Below, piece after piece: positions 1-8,990 of a stretch of DNA of 20,539 bases; position 1 is the stretch's first letter, and the number at the start of each line of letters is the position of its first letter. Both the position numbers and the translations under genes were made by a program. A model generated the notes under the pieces. That model searched no databases. It saw only the letters and a list, made by a program, of their open reading frames with translations, and was not told the origin of the DNA. The DNA comes from Rhizophagus sp. LPA8_4_AMF (Eukaryota; Glomeromycota; Glomeromycetes; Glomerales; Glomeraceae), in contig JADRCO010001292.1 in assembly GCA_021464525.1 (NCBI GenBank), positions 1-20,539 on the forward strand, given 5' to 3'.

Positions 1-143
1 AAAAAATTGTCGGATAACGTCGGATAAATCCGTCATTATCCGTCATCCGGTTTATCTGATCCGTCAATGATCCGTCATCCGATTTATCTGGTTTTTTTAA
101 CGAATATCCGTTATCCGGCGAATAACAGCTAATCGGATTGGAA
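1..143. repeat. CGGATAA/ATCCGTCA-rich transposon end
   Basis: Dense, irregular copies of CGGATAA, ATCCGTCA and TTATCCGG, ending near TAATCGGATTGGAACACTA, after which the sequence becomes ordinary AT-rich DNA. The block runs off the left edge of the window, so only one side is visible. A similar block ending CCGGATTGCACCTCTA lies at 2481-2589 in the same orientation. Read on the other strand the ends are TAGTGTTCCAATCCG and TAGAGGTGCAATCCG, which resemble the termini of hAT-type elements. That class assignment is inference. No transposase was seen with it. Confidence 0.5.
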
Positions 144-533
144 CACTACGTAGGAATGTTTCTTTTCTTAGTTTTTTTTTTTTTTAGATGTTGCATTGTT
201 CACAATGCTAGTGTTGTTTAATAAATAAAAAAAAGCCGCCAAAAGTTACATACTTTAAACTTATCTAAAACTAAAATGATGTTAATATGTTTTAAGTGCT
301 ACTGAAAATAATAAAATACACGAAATTTTTTACATATAAATTTTTATTAACTTGCCATCAATTACCAAAGTATACACGAAATTATTTAGCGAATCAAATT
401 TTTTTACTAATTATATGATCACGTGACAAGTTGAGGAATAAATTCACCCAAACTTTAATATAATTATTTAGATTATAGATTTGGAAAAGTGTAAATACAA
501 TTATGGATAATTTTATTTTGAAAAAGCATTAAA
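144..533. other. AT-rich stretch without a gene
   Basis: Between the CGGATAA block and the kinase relic I see only AT-rich sequence with A and T runs. There is no open frame with protein-like composition, and no RNA gene. Confidence 0.6.
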
Positions 534-1250
534 TGGATTCCTTATGATAAATTTAAAAAATGTTGTATAATTTAGCGAAAGAGGATTTGGTACTATATAC
601 AAAGCTATTTGGTTAAAGAATGATGGAGATAGAGAAGTAATTCTTAGTAAATGTCACAATAATTTGAATGAAAGTTCAAAAGAATTTTTAAATGAGTATA
701 TTATTTATTTTTTAACTTAAATTATAATTTATTTATATTAATATATTAATATTTTTTTTTATAGTCGGAATATCGAAGTTGTTTAGATTCAAATGATATT
801 ATTTATATTTATGGATTTACGGAAGATCAAAATACTTTATAATATATGGTAGTAATGGATTATACAAATAAAGGTAATTTAAGAGAAAATTTAACAAGAA
901 TAATCAAAATTAATTGGAACCAAAAATTATATATGTTGTATGAAATTATTCTGGGCTTAATGAGATACATAAACAAGATCTTATTCATTGTGATTTCATG
1001 ATGGCAAAATTTATATTAGTGATTTAGAATTATGTAAACCTGTAAAATCATTTTTGAGAAAGTATGATATTTATGGAATTATATCATATAGTTTTTCTAT
1101 GATCATGTGGGATTTTACATCTATACGGAGTTCCACTATTTAATGATAAAGAACATGATCTTCAACTTAGTTTAAGTATTTGTGAAGGTGAACGTCCTGA
1201 AAATACTTCACAATGTTATATAGACTTAATGAAAAAATGTTGTTGCCCGG
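534..1250 (+). pseudogene. Broken protein kinase (Rhizophagus-type TKL-like family)
   Basis: Translated piecewise, this is a serine/threonine/tyrosine-type kinase domain. The pieces in order are WIPYDKFK (534 on); a glycine-loop segment FSERGFGTIYKAIW (from 571); a VALK-like ILSKCHN; after an intron-like gap (about 696-764), SEYRSC and IIYIYGFTEDQNTL; a hinge, VVMDYTNKGNLRENL; a catalytic-loop relic, LIHCDF then HDG; SDLELCKP in place of the DFG region; and a C-lobe piece, SLSICEGERPENTSQCYIDLMKKC. It is clearly dead. There is an in-frame TAA at 840-842, one-base deletions near 960 and 1000, a donor site shifted by one base, and loss of most of the activation segment and APE region. It stops abruptly at about 1250, beside unrelated repeat DNA. 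Intact relatives form very large families in these fungi (from memory). Confidence 0.8.
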
Positions 1251-1321
1251 TTCCATAATATATTGTGCATAGTGCAGCAGGTTCCGTTTCACTTTGCTTC
1301 TTTATGGACGTTTCATTTGAA

Positions 1322-1521
1322 TACAGTGACACCTCTCTAAGTGCACCCCCCTTGGGCCATAGTAAAAAAATAGTAGAATGTGTACTTAAAGAGGGTGTGC
1401 ATTTATAGAGAGTAAAATATTAAGAGCTCTTATAAGTTGGGACCAGGCCCACCGTGCACTTACAGAGAATTTATATAGTGCGTGCACTTATAGAGAGTGC
1501 ACTTATAGAGGTGTCACTGTA
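1322..1521. mobile_element. pogo/Tigger-like MITE with TA ends
   Basis: Near-perfect terminal inverted repeats of 25 bases, counting the flanking TA, lie at 1322-1346 and 1497-1521 with one mismatch. They start CAGTGACACCTCT and continue with (T/C)TAAGTGCAC. The TA on each side (1322-1323 and 1520-1521) fits a Tc1/mariner/pogo-type target duplication, leaving a 196-base element. Inside are several further copies of GTGCAYTTAYAGAGAG, two of them directly adjacent to the right end. There is no coding capacity, so it would depend on a transposase elsewhere. The CAGTG...CCTCTATAAG signature is the pogo/Tigger style, recalled from memory. Confidence 0.8.
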
Positions 1522-2373
1522 TCAAAAATGTATTAGAAATAATATGACCCGGAATTATTATGTAGATATTTCTTCTATTCATTCCGTCAATTAACGAATT
1601 TACAAATTGCACAATTGACATTTCATATAATATTTTAACAATGGATTTTTAAAAGTGAGAAGTTTTGAAAATTTTTTCCATTTTTTGTCGCAAAACATGG
1701 AACCACTTATATAAAGATTTTCATCTATTTTTAAAGTAAATAGGTTGTAAGATTTATTGTTATATCAGAATTTACAAATATTTACTTCCTACTATGCTCT
1801 GATAGGCTTAGATGGAAGTCTACAACTTTTTACACAATATTACGCGTGAGTTTATTTCCAATGCACGGACTTTAAACAGTTAACCAAAAATGGTTTTGCA
1901 TAATTACTTTGTTCAGATAACTTAATTAAAAGCAATCATTTAAATTTAATATGATAAATTTTAATTAAGTGACCTAGGTAATTTAAGGAACAGTTATATT
2001 TTTTGTCTTAAATGCTAAACTTAATTAGGATTAATTGAAAGTGAGATGACTTAAAGATGACCCAAAGAAATCTAGAAAGATCTTTTATTATAATTTTTGT
2101 TCATTTAATTTGAAGAATAAAGTATTAGATATTTCTGGCCAATTAAATCTTCAGACTATATTCTTTTCAATATTTACATGAAACTATCGGAAAATGACTA
2201 TATGTTTTCTTAATACCTGATCTGTCAAAATATTTGTGTGTAAAATTTTGTACAAAAACTTCATCTAATTCTAGTCATAATGGTTGCTTTACATCAGGAT
2301 AATGCCCAGGATAAATATATGATAAAAAAAATAAATTTATCATCTATGATTTTAAAAGATGTTAAATTTATTC
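1522..2373. other. Intergenic stretch without a gene
   Basis: AT-rich DNA with scattered stops in every frame. I see no splice-consistent coding, no RNA gene and no clear repeat. Confidence 0.6.
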
Positions 2374-2406
2374 CTCACCTCGGGGTGAGTTTTGTTATTA
2401 CTCACC
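2374..2406. repeat. Triple alternating hairpin CTCACC/GGTGAG/CTCACC
   Basis: Three 6-base arms alternate: CTCACC at 2374-2379, GGTGAG at 2384-2389 and CTCACC at 2401-2406. The middle arm can pair with either neighbour, giving two exclusive stem-loops with loops of 4 and 11 bases. A second small hairpin, AATGTT-ccgcc-AACATT, follows at about 2465-2481, leading into the CGGATAA block. This is probably the subterminal structure of a decayed transposable element. Confidence 0.45.
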
Positions 2407-2480
2407 CTTTTTCACGTAGCCGCGTAATGTTTGTTTGTTTATCAGATGATCTTTTTTCCACCACCAATGTTCCGCCAACA

Positions 2481-2589
2481 TTATCGGATATCCAGAATCC
2501 GGATAACACAATACGGATGTCGGATAAATTTGTGTTTTCAATCCGTGACGGATTATCTACGGATTATCCGGATTGCACCTCTATGACAT
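2481..2589. repeat. Second CGGATAA-rich transposon end
   Basis: Repeated CGGATA/ATCCG motifs of the same kind as at 1-143, in the same orientation, ending at CCGGATTGCACCTCTA. The reverse-strand terminus TAGAGGTGCAATCCGG is hAT-like (inference). The opposite end of this copy was not identified, so element length and target duplication are unknown. A 103-codon open frame (2280-2591) runs through it but is mostly repeat translation. Confidence 0.5.
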
Positions 2590-2767
2590 AGACGTGCAGT
2601 TAACATTGGTAATTTACATTGGCTTATGAATTGTGATATCCTGGTTTTACTTTATTCACTTTAAAATTTTTTTTTTCTTGAGAACGAAAATCAAAAATGC
2701 CAAAAGGACCGAGTAGTATATAAATAAGCCAGAAGTAAATTACTATTAGATTAGCTCTACGCTTCCC

Positions 2768-2799
2768 TTCAGGGCCAGAATTACGTAATTCCGCCTGAA
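2768..2799. repeat. Imperfect palindrome with AATTACGTAATT core
   Basis: A perfect 14-base palindrome, GAATTACGTAATTC (2778-2791), sits inside a longer imperfect one running from TTCAGGGCC to GGCGG-type sequence and CCTGAA. Shorter complementary flanks, CTTCC and GGAAG, lie outside it. The half-site GTAATTCCGSC recurs in three other small elements of this window (5203-5222, 13108-13124 and, as TAATGCCGGC, about 16720-16752). This suggests a family of short palindromic elements. Confidence 0.5.
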
Positions 2800-3530
2800 A
2801 TTATCCAAAAAAGGAAGGATATATACATTATTTTGCGCAAACTCTGTATTGTTACCTTTTCATGTATTGCTCGGGGTCCTATATAATAACGGCAAAGTTT
2901 ATAATGTCATACCTTTTTTAAATTATCATTGAACATTCCTTTTTAGTACCACTATTTTTCTTAGTACCATTATTAATGACAAACATTATGTGATCGTCAG
3001 GGCCTTCCATACCGAGATTTTCATTTCTTTATTGTGTAATCTCATGTCGCTCATGTGTCTGCTCATGTGTCTGTTCATGTGCCTAACCATTAGATAAAAC
3101 AAAATATAAATTATGGCTTGTTCTCAGGAAGTCCAACTACTGCGGCAATCTAATATTTTAGGAACGACTTAAAAAATTCTTGTATAAAGAACCAAAATTA
3201 AAATTCTAAAATGTATTGAAGTAGTAATTTTTTTATATATAAATAATTTTTCTTTATTATAATTTTCGAAAAGAAAAAAATAAAATAAATTCTCCCACCC
3301 CACTTTTTTTACCAACTTACACAATAAATAACTTTGTCAATGAAAGTAACACACGAGTTTAAATAGAATTAACTTTTTAATAATTCTTGATTAACACATT
3401 TCGTGTCATTTTAAATGAAAATGATTTTCCAATTTAAGTTAGTAATTGAAAGGTTGACTGAATTTTTGTGATACGTAACAGTCATAACGTGAGTAACATG
3501 GGTAACATGAACAAACATGTCACAAAAATG
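2800..3530. other. Upstream intergenic region of the F-box gene
   Basis: AT-rich and without coding sequence. It contains a short tandem repeat at 3041-3083, three to four copies of a 12-base CTCATGTGTCTG-like unit, and repeated GTAACATG motifs near 3493-3508, just before the TATA-like box. No other gene is supported. Confidence 0.5.
3041..3083. repeat. Short 12-base tandem repeat
   Basis: Units read CTCATGTCG, CTCATGTGTCTG, CTCATGTGTCTG and TTCATGTGCCT, about 3.5 copies with small changes. It lies in non-coding DNA about 500 bases before the F-box gene. Confidence 0.7.
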
Positions 3531-3531
3531 A

Positions 3532-3539
3532 TATAAATA
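3532..3539 (+). promoter_or_regulatory. TATA-like box of the F-box gene
   Basis: TATAAATA lies about 43-50 bases before the F-box start codon, followed by a short A-rich leader. The position allows only a very short 5' leader. It is inferred from sequence alone. Confidence 0.5.
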
Positions 3540-3574
3540 CGTAGTCGTTATTTATCGTTAAAAAAAATTAAAAA

Positions 3575-3631
3575 ATGAAAAATGCCCAATTTAAACGAAG
3601 ATATACTTTATTTGATCTTCAAAGAACTTGA
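3575..3631 (+). promoter_or_regulatory. Upstream overlapping short ORF (18 codons)
   Basis: An ATG at 3575-3577 lies seven bases before the F-box ATG in another frame and ends at TGA 3629-3631, inside the F-box coding sequence. If the transcript begins upstream of it, it could lower translation of the F-box protein. If transcription starts after it, it is irrelevant. There is no evidence that the peptide has a function. Confidence 0.3.
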
Positions 3632-5006
3632 ATTTAATGAAGTATTTCGTTCATGTTTTTTAGTTAATACAATATGGTGTCGAACAATCATTCCAACGTT
3701 ATGGAAAGATCCTTGGAAATATATAAAGATGAGAAAAGTGAAATCATTCTTGAGCGTAATTATTTCACATTTATCAGATAAAACGAGAAATGATTTAATC
3801 CAAAAAATTGATTCCGATTTTTTGAAAAAATCATATAAAAAACCCAGTCTTAATTATATTAGTTATTGTAGAAATTTCAATTTAATTGAAATTGAAAAGA
3901 TAATTATTAATGTTACATTTAAAAATCAATCAGATATTTCAATTATTAGGAATACGATACTTGAACTTTTTATTAATGGAAATACAAAATTTACACGCCT
4001 TAATATACCTCATACATTTGATATTGAATTACATCATATTCCTGGAGCGGAACGTTGTTTTTCAGACCTTCAATTTCTTAGGTGTAATACCAGCGTAAAT
4101 GATAAAATTTTAACTGGATTAATGGGAATATGTAAATCAATTAGAGAATTACAACTTTCTATCGAAGTGGATAAAATTAATTATGGAATTATTAAATTAA
4201 TTGAAAATTCTGAAAAATTATGTAACATTCATTTGACTAATATTGATTCAAAAATTGATGAACCATTTCGTAAAGTTCTTGAAAATTCGTTAATTAAACA
4301 TGTAAATTCTATACAATGTTTTACGATATATAAATATCCTATCGCAAATATTTCATCTTTTATAAATTTAAAAAGTTTAGAATTAAATGATGGGTATTAC
4401 AATATGTCATGGGATTGTATGAAGAATTTATCTTTACCTTTATTACAAATTTTAAAAGCCGTAAATGTTCCAATCGAAGTTTTAGAAAATTTAATTAAAA
4501 ATACAAGTGGATCACTTATTGAAATAAAAATTAATGGTGGATGTCTTGATGTTGATAATAATAAGAGAATTATTCAAGTTATTTATCAAAATTGTCAAAA
4601 TCTTAAGTATCTTAAATTATTATTAAGGAATGATAATATTTCTGAATTAGAAAAATTATTAATCGAATGTCAAGATTTAAATGGTTTATATATCAATTTT
4701 AGTATTTATGATAAATCTATTAGTTGGATTTATTTATTTAATATTTTGACTATATCTTCACCAATTAATTTATTTAATTTTAAATTTTTTCGCTTTAGTG
4801 AGGAACCTAGTTTAGAATCTTTAGAATTATTTTTCAAGAATTGGAAGGGTCATCCTATATTATTACATCTTCCTAAAATAAATATTATAGGGTATATTAA
4901 TTTATTGAAAATATACAAATCAAAGAAAATAATTAGAGAATATGACATCGTTTCAGATGAAACCATTTTTGAGGATTTCGAATGGACTCGAAAATGTTTT
5001 AGTTAG
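3582..5006 (+). CDS. F-box / leucine-rich repeat-like protein
   Basis: A single-exon gene of 474 codons. Residues 1-48 form an F-box: LNEDILYLIFKEL, then FRSCFLVNTIWCRTIIPTLW and KDPW, with the Leu, Trp and 'LVN..WC..IIP.LW' pattern usual in the expanded F-box families of Rhizophagus-type fungi (from memory). The remainder, about residues 120-440, is rich in Leu, Ile and Asn and contains irregular leucine-rich-repeat-like segments such as LRCNTSVNDKILTGLMGICK and LKYLKLLLRNDNISELEKLL. F-box proteins bind Skp1 and recruit substrates to SCF ubiquitin ligases; the substrate here is unknown. No frameshift or intron is seen. The start is supported by the F-box beginning almost at once and by the TATA-like box upstream. 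AATAAA follows 81 bases after the stop. Length is typical of the family. Confidence 0.88.
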   Translation: MPNLNEDILYLIFKELEFNEVFRSCFLVNTIWCRTIIPTLWKDPWKYIKMRKVKSFLSVIISHLSDKTRNDLIQKIDSDFLKKSYKKPSLNYISYCRNFNLIEIEKIIINVTFKNQSDISIIRNTILELFINGNTKFTRLNIPHTFDIELHHIPGAERCFSDLQFLRCNTSVNDKILTGLMGICKSIRELQLSIEVDKINYGIIKLIENSEKLCNIHLTNIDSKIDEPFRKVLENSLIKHVNSIQCFTIYKYPIANISSFINLKSLELNDGYYNMSWDCMKNLSLPLLQILKAVNVPIEVLENLIKNTSGSLIEIKINGGCLDVDNNKRIIQVIYQNCQNLKYLKLLLRNDNISELEKLLIECQDLNGLYINFSIYDKSISWIYLFNILTISSPINLFNFKFFRFSEEPSLESLELFFKNWKGHPILLHLPKINIIGYINLLKIYKSKKIIREYDIVSDETIFEDFEWTRKCFS

Positions 5007-5086
5007 TTTTGCTTTATTATATTTATGTATTTATATTTTTGAGTAACCAATGTAATTTAATGTACTGTATTAAACATTAATTATAC

Positions 5087-5092
5087 AATAAA
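5087..5092 (+). terminator. Polyadenylation signal AATAAA
   Basis: A canonical AATAAA lies about 80 bases after the F-box stop codon, in an AT-rich 3' region. It is the likely cleavage and polyadenylation signal of that gene. Confidence 0.5.
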
Positions 5093-5126
5093 ATTATATT
5101 TGCTTTATTATGAATAAATACTTAAG

Positions 5127-5245
5127 GGTGTTGCTATGCTAAACCGGAGGTAAAGTTACCGGTAAGGAATTAATGTTAATGCTGGTAATGGGTTGACTTA
5201 AAATTATGTAATTCCGCCCATCGGTTAATTTTCCTGATTAAATTC
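5127..5245. mobile_element. Diverged inverted-repeat element (MITE-like)
   Basis: The left arm, near GGTAAAGTTACCGGTAAGGA, and the right arm, whose reverse strand reads GGAAAATTAACCGATGGGCG, are roughly complementary. The right arm carries ATGTAATTCCGCCC, the motif shared with the palindromes at 2768-2799 and 13108-13124 and the intron element at 16677-16816. The left end, GTTGCTATGCTAAACCGG, also resembles an end of the intron element. I could not define a target-site duplication, so the boundaries are approximate. Confidence 0.4.
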
Positions 5246-7006
5246 GATATACAATATCATCATTATTTCTATTATTATTACATCATCACACACTAATATT
5301 TGTTTGAGAAATGAAATAACATATGAAAGCCTTCTGATTATCTAAGACTTATTGGATCTTATTGGTTTGTTAGTAAACTAATATTTTTTTTTTATGATTA
5401 TAAAATCTGGCTTAGCAAAAATAATCACAGGTTATTTGAAGCCATGGACAAAGCCACCTATCAAAGCCCATTAAACTAATTAAAGCTATAGTAAATTTAC
5501 CACATTACATCATTTCAGCATGTTATTTAAGCCACAGTATTATATTGATAAATGTATAAATTAAACAGCTTTTTTTTCATTTTTCTGATTTACCTCCTTT
5601 CTTGAATGACTTAGAAATTCCAATAGACTACTGTAACAATAATCAATGTCAATGAAGAGCATAAAGGCTGTTGGGCGAACTATTGAACTTTCCGATAAAT
5701 AAGAAACGTCAAATTCTTGGAGACTTGAACCAAATATCAAAATATATAAATAAAAATAATAATTTTATTAATACATAATATAATCATAAGCAATAACCCT
5801 TTTGTTAATAATGTTTCAAGTATAAACACGCGGAAAACTAAAAAAATCATTTTATATTCAATAATTTCTGACTATAGAAATATACACTTGACTAAATAAA
5901 TAAATAATATCAAAGATTCAGGAATGGAAGAATAAACCAGTGGTGAACAATTATTATAATAACCTCTTTAGGAAGAAAGATGGTCAAAAGCAGTTTCTAT
6001 CAAAAACAGAGGAATATTGTCATGCAATATTATCTTATTATAACTTCTCAAATATAGTATTCCTTAGATTATTATATTATATATTATCATAAATATTAAA
6101 ATTCAATATGAAATTACTAGAAATTATACTCTCACCAGAAAAGTTAGAATATCTTTAAAGAATTATTAGAATTCTGTTTGATTATCTTAACTATCAATGC
6201 TTAATTTAGTAAACAACATTATACTTTTGAAAAATATTAAGGATGCCAAAAAAATCAAAAAATACAAGATATTTTTAAACAGTCTAAAAATATTTACTTT
6301 TAAATGAAAAATTGAAATAGTTCATATAGAAGTCACAAGTCTATAAAATTGTTAAAAGAAATATACTTTTACACTTTTTAAAATGAAAAATGTTTCAAGA
6401 TTAGTGAAAAGAAACCAAAGATTTGGCTTAATGTTTTGATAAAATGTTTAAATATGTCAAAAGCTCTAGATCAGAACAGGATATTTACTTTTTGAAAAAA
6501 TTCTGATAATATTGTTGGAAATATGGATTCGAATTTTATATTTCAAATTAAAGTCTTTCATGAAATATTGATTGCTTAATGATGAAGATAACAACCCATC
6601 ATTATACAATTAAAAGTAAATATCAGCAAACATTTCTATAATACTTATATAAAAATTATATATTTAATTTTTTCTTTGTCAAGTTTTCACAAATAGTGCA
6701 ACAATTGTTGCATATCAAAGAATTTTCCATGCATTATTTGACTTGCGCTTGAATTAAACTGGTCCATCACCTCAATTTAAACAAATTCATGGGAATTCTT
6801 TTTTGGTTGGTTTTGGAACTTGGTTATATTTCTCAGATACATTTTTATTTTTAGGTTTAGTATCATATACAGTATTCATTATCAGTTGGTCATCATATAG
6901 TTTTCAATTATTTTACAATGGGTGTTACCATGAACAAGAAATACCAAGTCAGCTTTGACAGCAATAATCAATAATAAAAAAACCTGAAGACATTGTTTGT
7001 AGTTTA
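5246..7006. other. Gene-free AT-rich stretch
   Basis: No credible coding region or RNA gene. The 12-mer ATATTTACTTTT occurs at 6290-6301 and 6481-6492 and in reverse complement at 6612-6623. This may be subterminal repeat debris of the transposon relics that follow, but that is weak inference. Short open frames on either strand here have random composition. Confidence 0.5.
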
Positions 7007-7201
7007 CAAAATGAAGAAATCCAAGAATTATGTAAATGTGGCAATGATATATTGACAACTTCAAAAATAAAATATTTAATGGATATATAAGGGTTATTAA
7101 TAAATAATACTAATGAATATATAGGTGTTGAATATATTGATAGATGTGTAGGTTTTATAAGGATAGATAATACATTTTACATTTTAGACAAGGAAAATTG
7201 A
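7007..7201 (+). pseudogene. Coding relic, unknown protein
   Basis: One frame translates to protein-like sequence with a single internal stop: NEEIQELCKCGNDILTTSK, KIKYLMDI, a TAA at about 7088-7090, then GLLINNTNEYIGVEYIDR and CVGFIRIDNTFYILDKEN, and a final stop at 7199-7201. The balanced composition and the CKCGN cysteine pair make chance unlikely in DNA this AT-rich. I do not recognise the family. It lies about 150 bases before the zinc-knuckle fragment on the same strand and may belong to the same dead element. Confidence 0.4.
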
Positions 7202-7356
7202 TTTATGAATTTACAAGTCAATTATCAAGAAATCAGCAACCTTAAAACTATTATTTAAATAGTAAAAAAGATCTGAGTATCACCAGGAAAACTTAAACAA
7301 TAATGCATTGCAGCAAATATAGTACCACTAGAACTAATACCTTATATTTCCACTAG

Positions 7357-7563
7357 ATGGAATTCTATAGTCATCCCCTATATAATTGTAATCTCGCTAT
7401 ATGCGAAAAATGTGGAAACAAAGGACATACTAGGGAAGTATGTAATAACAAATTATATTATTGGAACAGAATGTTTCTATGTAAGTGTGATGGAAGAAAA
7501 TGTAAGATATTAAGAACCGTAGTAGGCATTAACATTTTAAAACAGGCCTTTGCTTCCAATTAG
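7357..7563 (+). pseudogene. Zinc-knuckle (CCHC) fragment
   Basis: The open frame contains CEKCGNKGHTREVC, an exact C-x2-C-x4-H-x4-C zinc knuckle (residues 17-30 counting from the first ATG), then LYYWNRMFLCKCDGRKC with a further cysteine cluster, and a stop at 7561-7563. Knuckles of this type bind single-stranded nucleic acid and are common in gag-like and other transposon proteins. The frame is open upstream of the ATG for only a short way, and the surroundings are full of stops. I therefore read it as an exon or fragment of a decayed element rather than a complete 68-residue protein. A small real gene is the alternative. The family was not identified. Confidence 0.45.
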
Positions 7564-8210
7564 ATCTCACTAAGTTTGTATCTCCAGTATATTTTAAGCA
7601 ATTCTTAAAGTATACTGACCAAATTTGTTCTCTGAAAGACTGAATTGCACACTTCTCTAGGGAAGATTTCTGTAATATTAAATTCATATTGGCCTCTTTT
7701 ATAGTAAATTACATTTCTTTCACTTATACTTACTAAATGTCATAATTACTAAGAGGTCTTTCATAATGTGGCATTATATTCTCTCAACATAAAATACTTA
7801 AAGTAATTATAGTATTACCTATTACTAAATATGATACTGAACAAATTAATACAATTAATCTCTTTTTGGAATAACAAAACTTACGATTTGGCCTTTTATA
7901 AGCTAAAAGAAAAAGTTAAACATGAACATTTATTTATAATATAATATAGATTTTAGAAGCTTACAAATGAAGATTTATTTCAATCTGGATAAAGTTGAAG
8001 ACATTTAAATCTGAAAGCAAACCTGATGCTAATGTTGTAATGAAAGAAGAATTTAAATATGTATGAAAATTTTCAATGTAGTCTAATAATTTTTCACTTT
8101 ACTATGATACAAAAATTAAAATTAGTAGAATATCAAACTGGTAGCACAAGCATCATTAATTTTCAACAGATTTGAAAATTGGGAGGAGAGTGAATCTCAC
8201 ATAATGATGA
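7564..8210. other. Decayed sequence between transposon relics
   Basis: No intact frame. Short protein-like stretches occur, for example KVIIVLPITKYDTEQINTIN at about 7800-7860, but they are broken by stops in all frames. This could be the poorly preserved middle of the element whose C-terminal part is readable from 8211. Confidence 0.35.
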
Positions 8211-8990
8211 CTTACTGTGCAAGTAGAAGAAAGAAATGAAATTAATAAACTGAACTATCTTTATTTATCATATGTTAATCCAATAAAGAACTCTATTATG
8301 GATTTAATGCATTGTTTATTCCTTGAAGAAACCTATATGAATCAAAAAATTATGGATTGAAAGCAATAAAATCATTAGACATACTCTAGAGTGATAAAAT
8401 CATCAAAGTACCACCAATTTTAGATAGATTCCAAATAAAGTTGTAATTATTAAATTTGATAATTTCTGCTTTATCAAATTAATCTGAGATATTTACATCA
8501 TTATCAATATTTTTAACAAAAGAAGAATTTTTAAGATTCATAGGCATACAAGAATGAGCTAATATGATAAAGTTAATACTTGACCTTAGACACCACCCTT
8601 GTTAGAATAGCTACCAGTAGTGAAGGATTCTCAAACTTTACTGCTGATATGTGGAAGATATTCATATTAATTTATGCAATACCTATTATATGGAGTTTCC
8701 TGGGAGATACTGACCAAAAATCCTTGCATGTTTTGTGCATGCTTGTAAATATTAGGATTGTATAAAAATCCCGAAAAAAATATAAAAAACAGGGAATTAC
8801 AGAAAGTTGAGCTAAGTGAAGTATTTACAAAACTTATTAAGATGAACAAACTAATTGAACATAAATATGGACAAGAAAAAATAAGCCCAAATCTGAATTT
8901 ATGTCTTTACATATGTGAATGTGCATTGGACTATGGCCTTTTATCTTCATTTTGGTATTGAGCTTTGAAACTGGTAGAAATCATTTATTT
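8211..8990 (+). pseudogene. CACTA (En/Spm, Tnp2/Transposase_21-like) transposase remains
   Basis: The pieces follow the order of a Tnp2-type transposase but fall in different frames. VNPIKNSIMDLMHCLFLE (8211-8360) matches the 'D.MHnLFLG' block. IKVPPILDRF (from 8402) is the 'vP.dlGRiP' block. EGFSNFTADMWKIFILIYAI (8620s on) matches 'gFTADQWknf...ya', followed by WSFLGDTDQK and, two frames over, ILACFVHAC. The last pieces are LIEHKYGQEKISPNLNLCLY and CECALDYGLLSSFWY, the 'YG...itPN.Hl.lHl..c..dyGP...FW' block, and SFETGRN after a further shift, the 'SFER.NG' block. At least three frameshifts and several stops show it is dead. Motif consensus forms are recalled from memory. CACTA terminal repeats were not located. 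Confidence 0.75.

Noticed and set aside
2280..2591. 103-codon open frame on + strand
   Set aside because: Its last third is translation of the CGGATAA repeat and the first part crosses two hairpins. There is no recognisable domain, so it was treated as chance.
3910..4098. 62-codon frame inside the F-box gene
   Set aside because: It is an out-of-frame shadow of the F-box coding sequence.
6882..7064. 60-codon frame on - strand
   Set aside because: Hydrophobic but without a domain, and it overlaps the + strand coding relic at 7007-7201. It is more likely chance in AT-rich DNA.
8667..8849. 60-codon frame on - strand
   Set aside because: It is opposite the CACTA transposase relic, which has motifs on the + strand.
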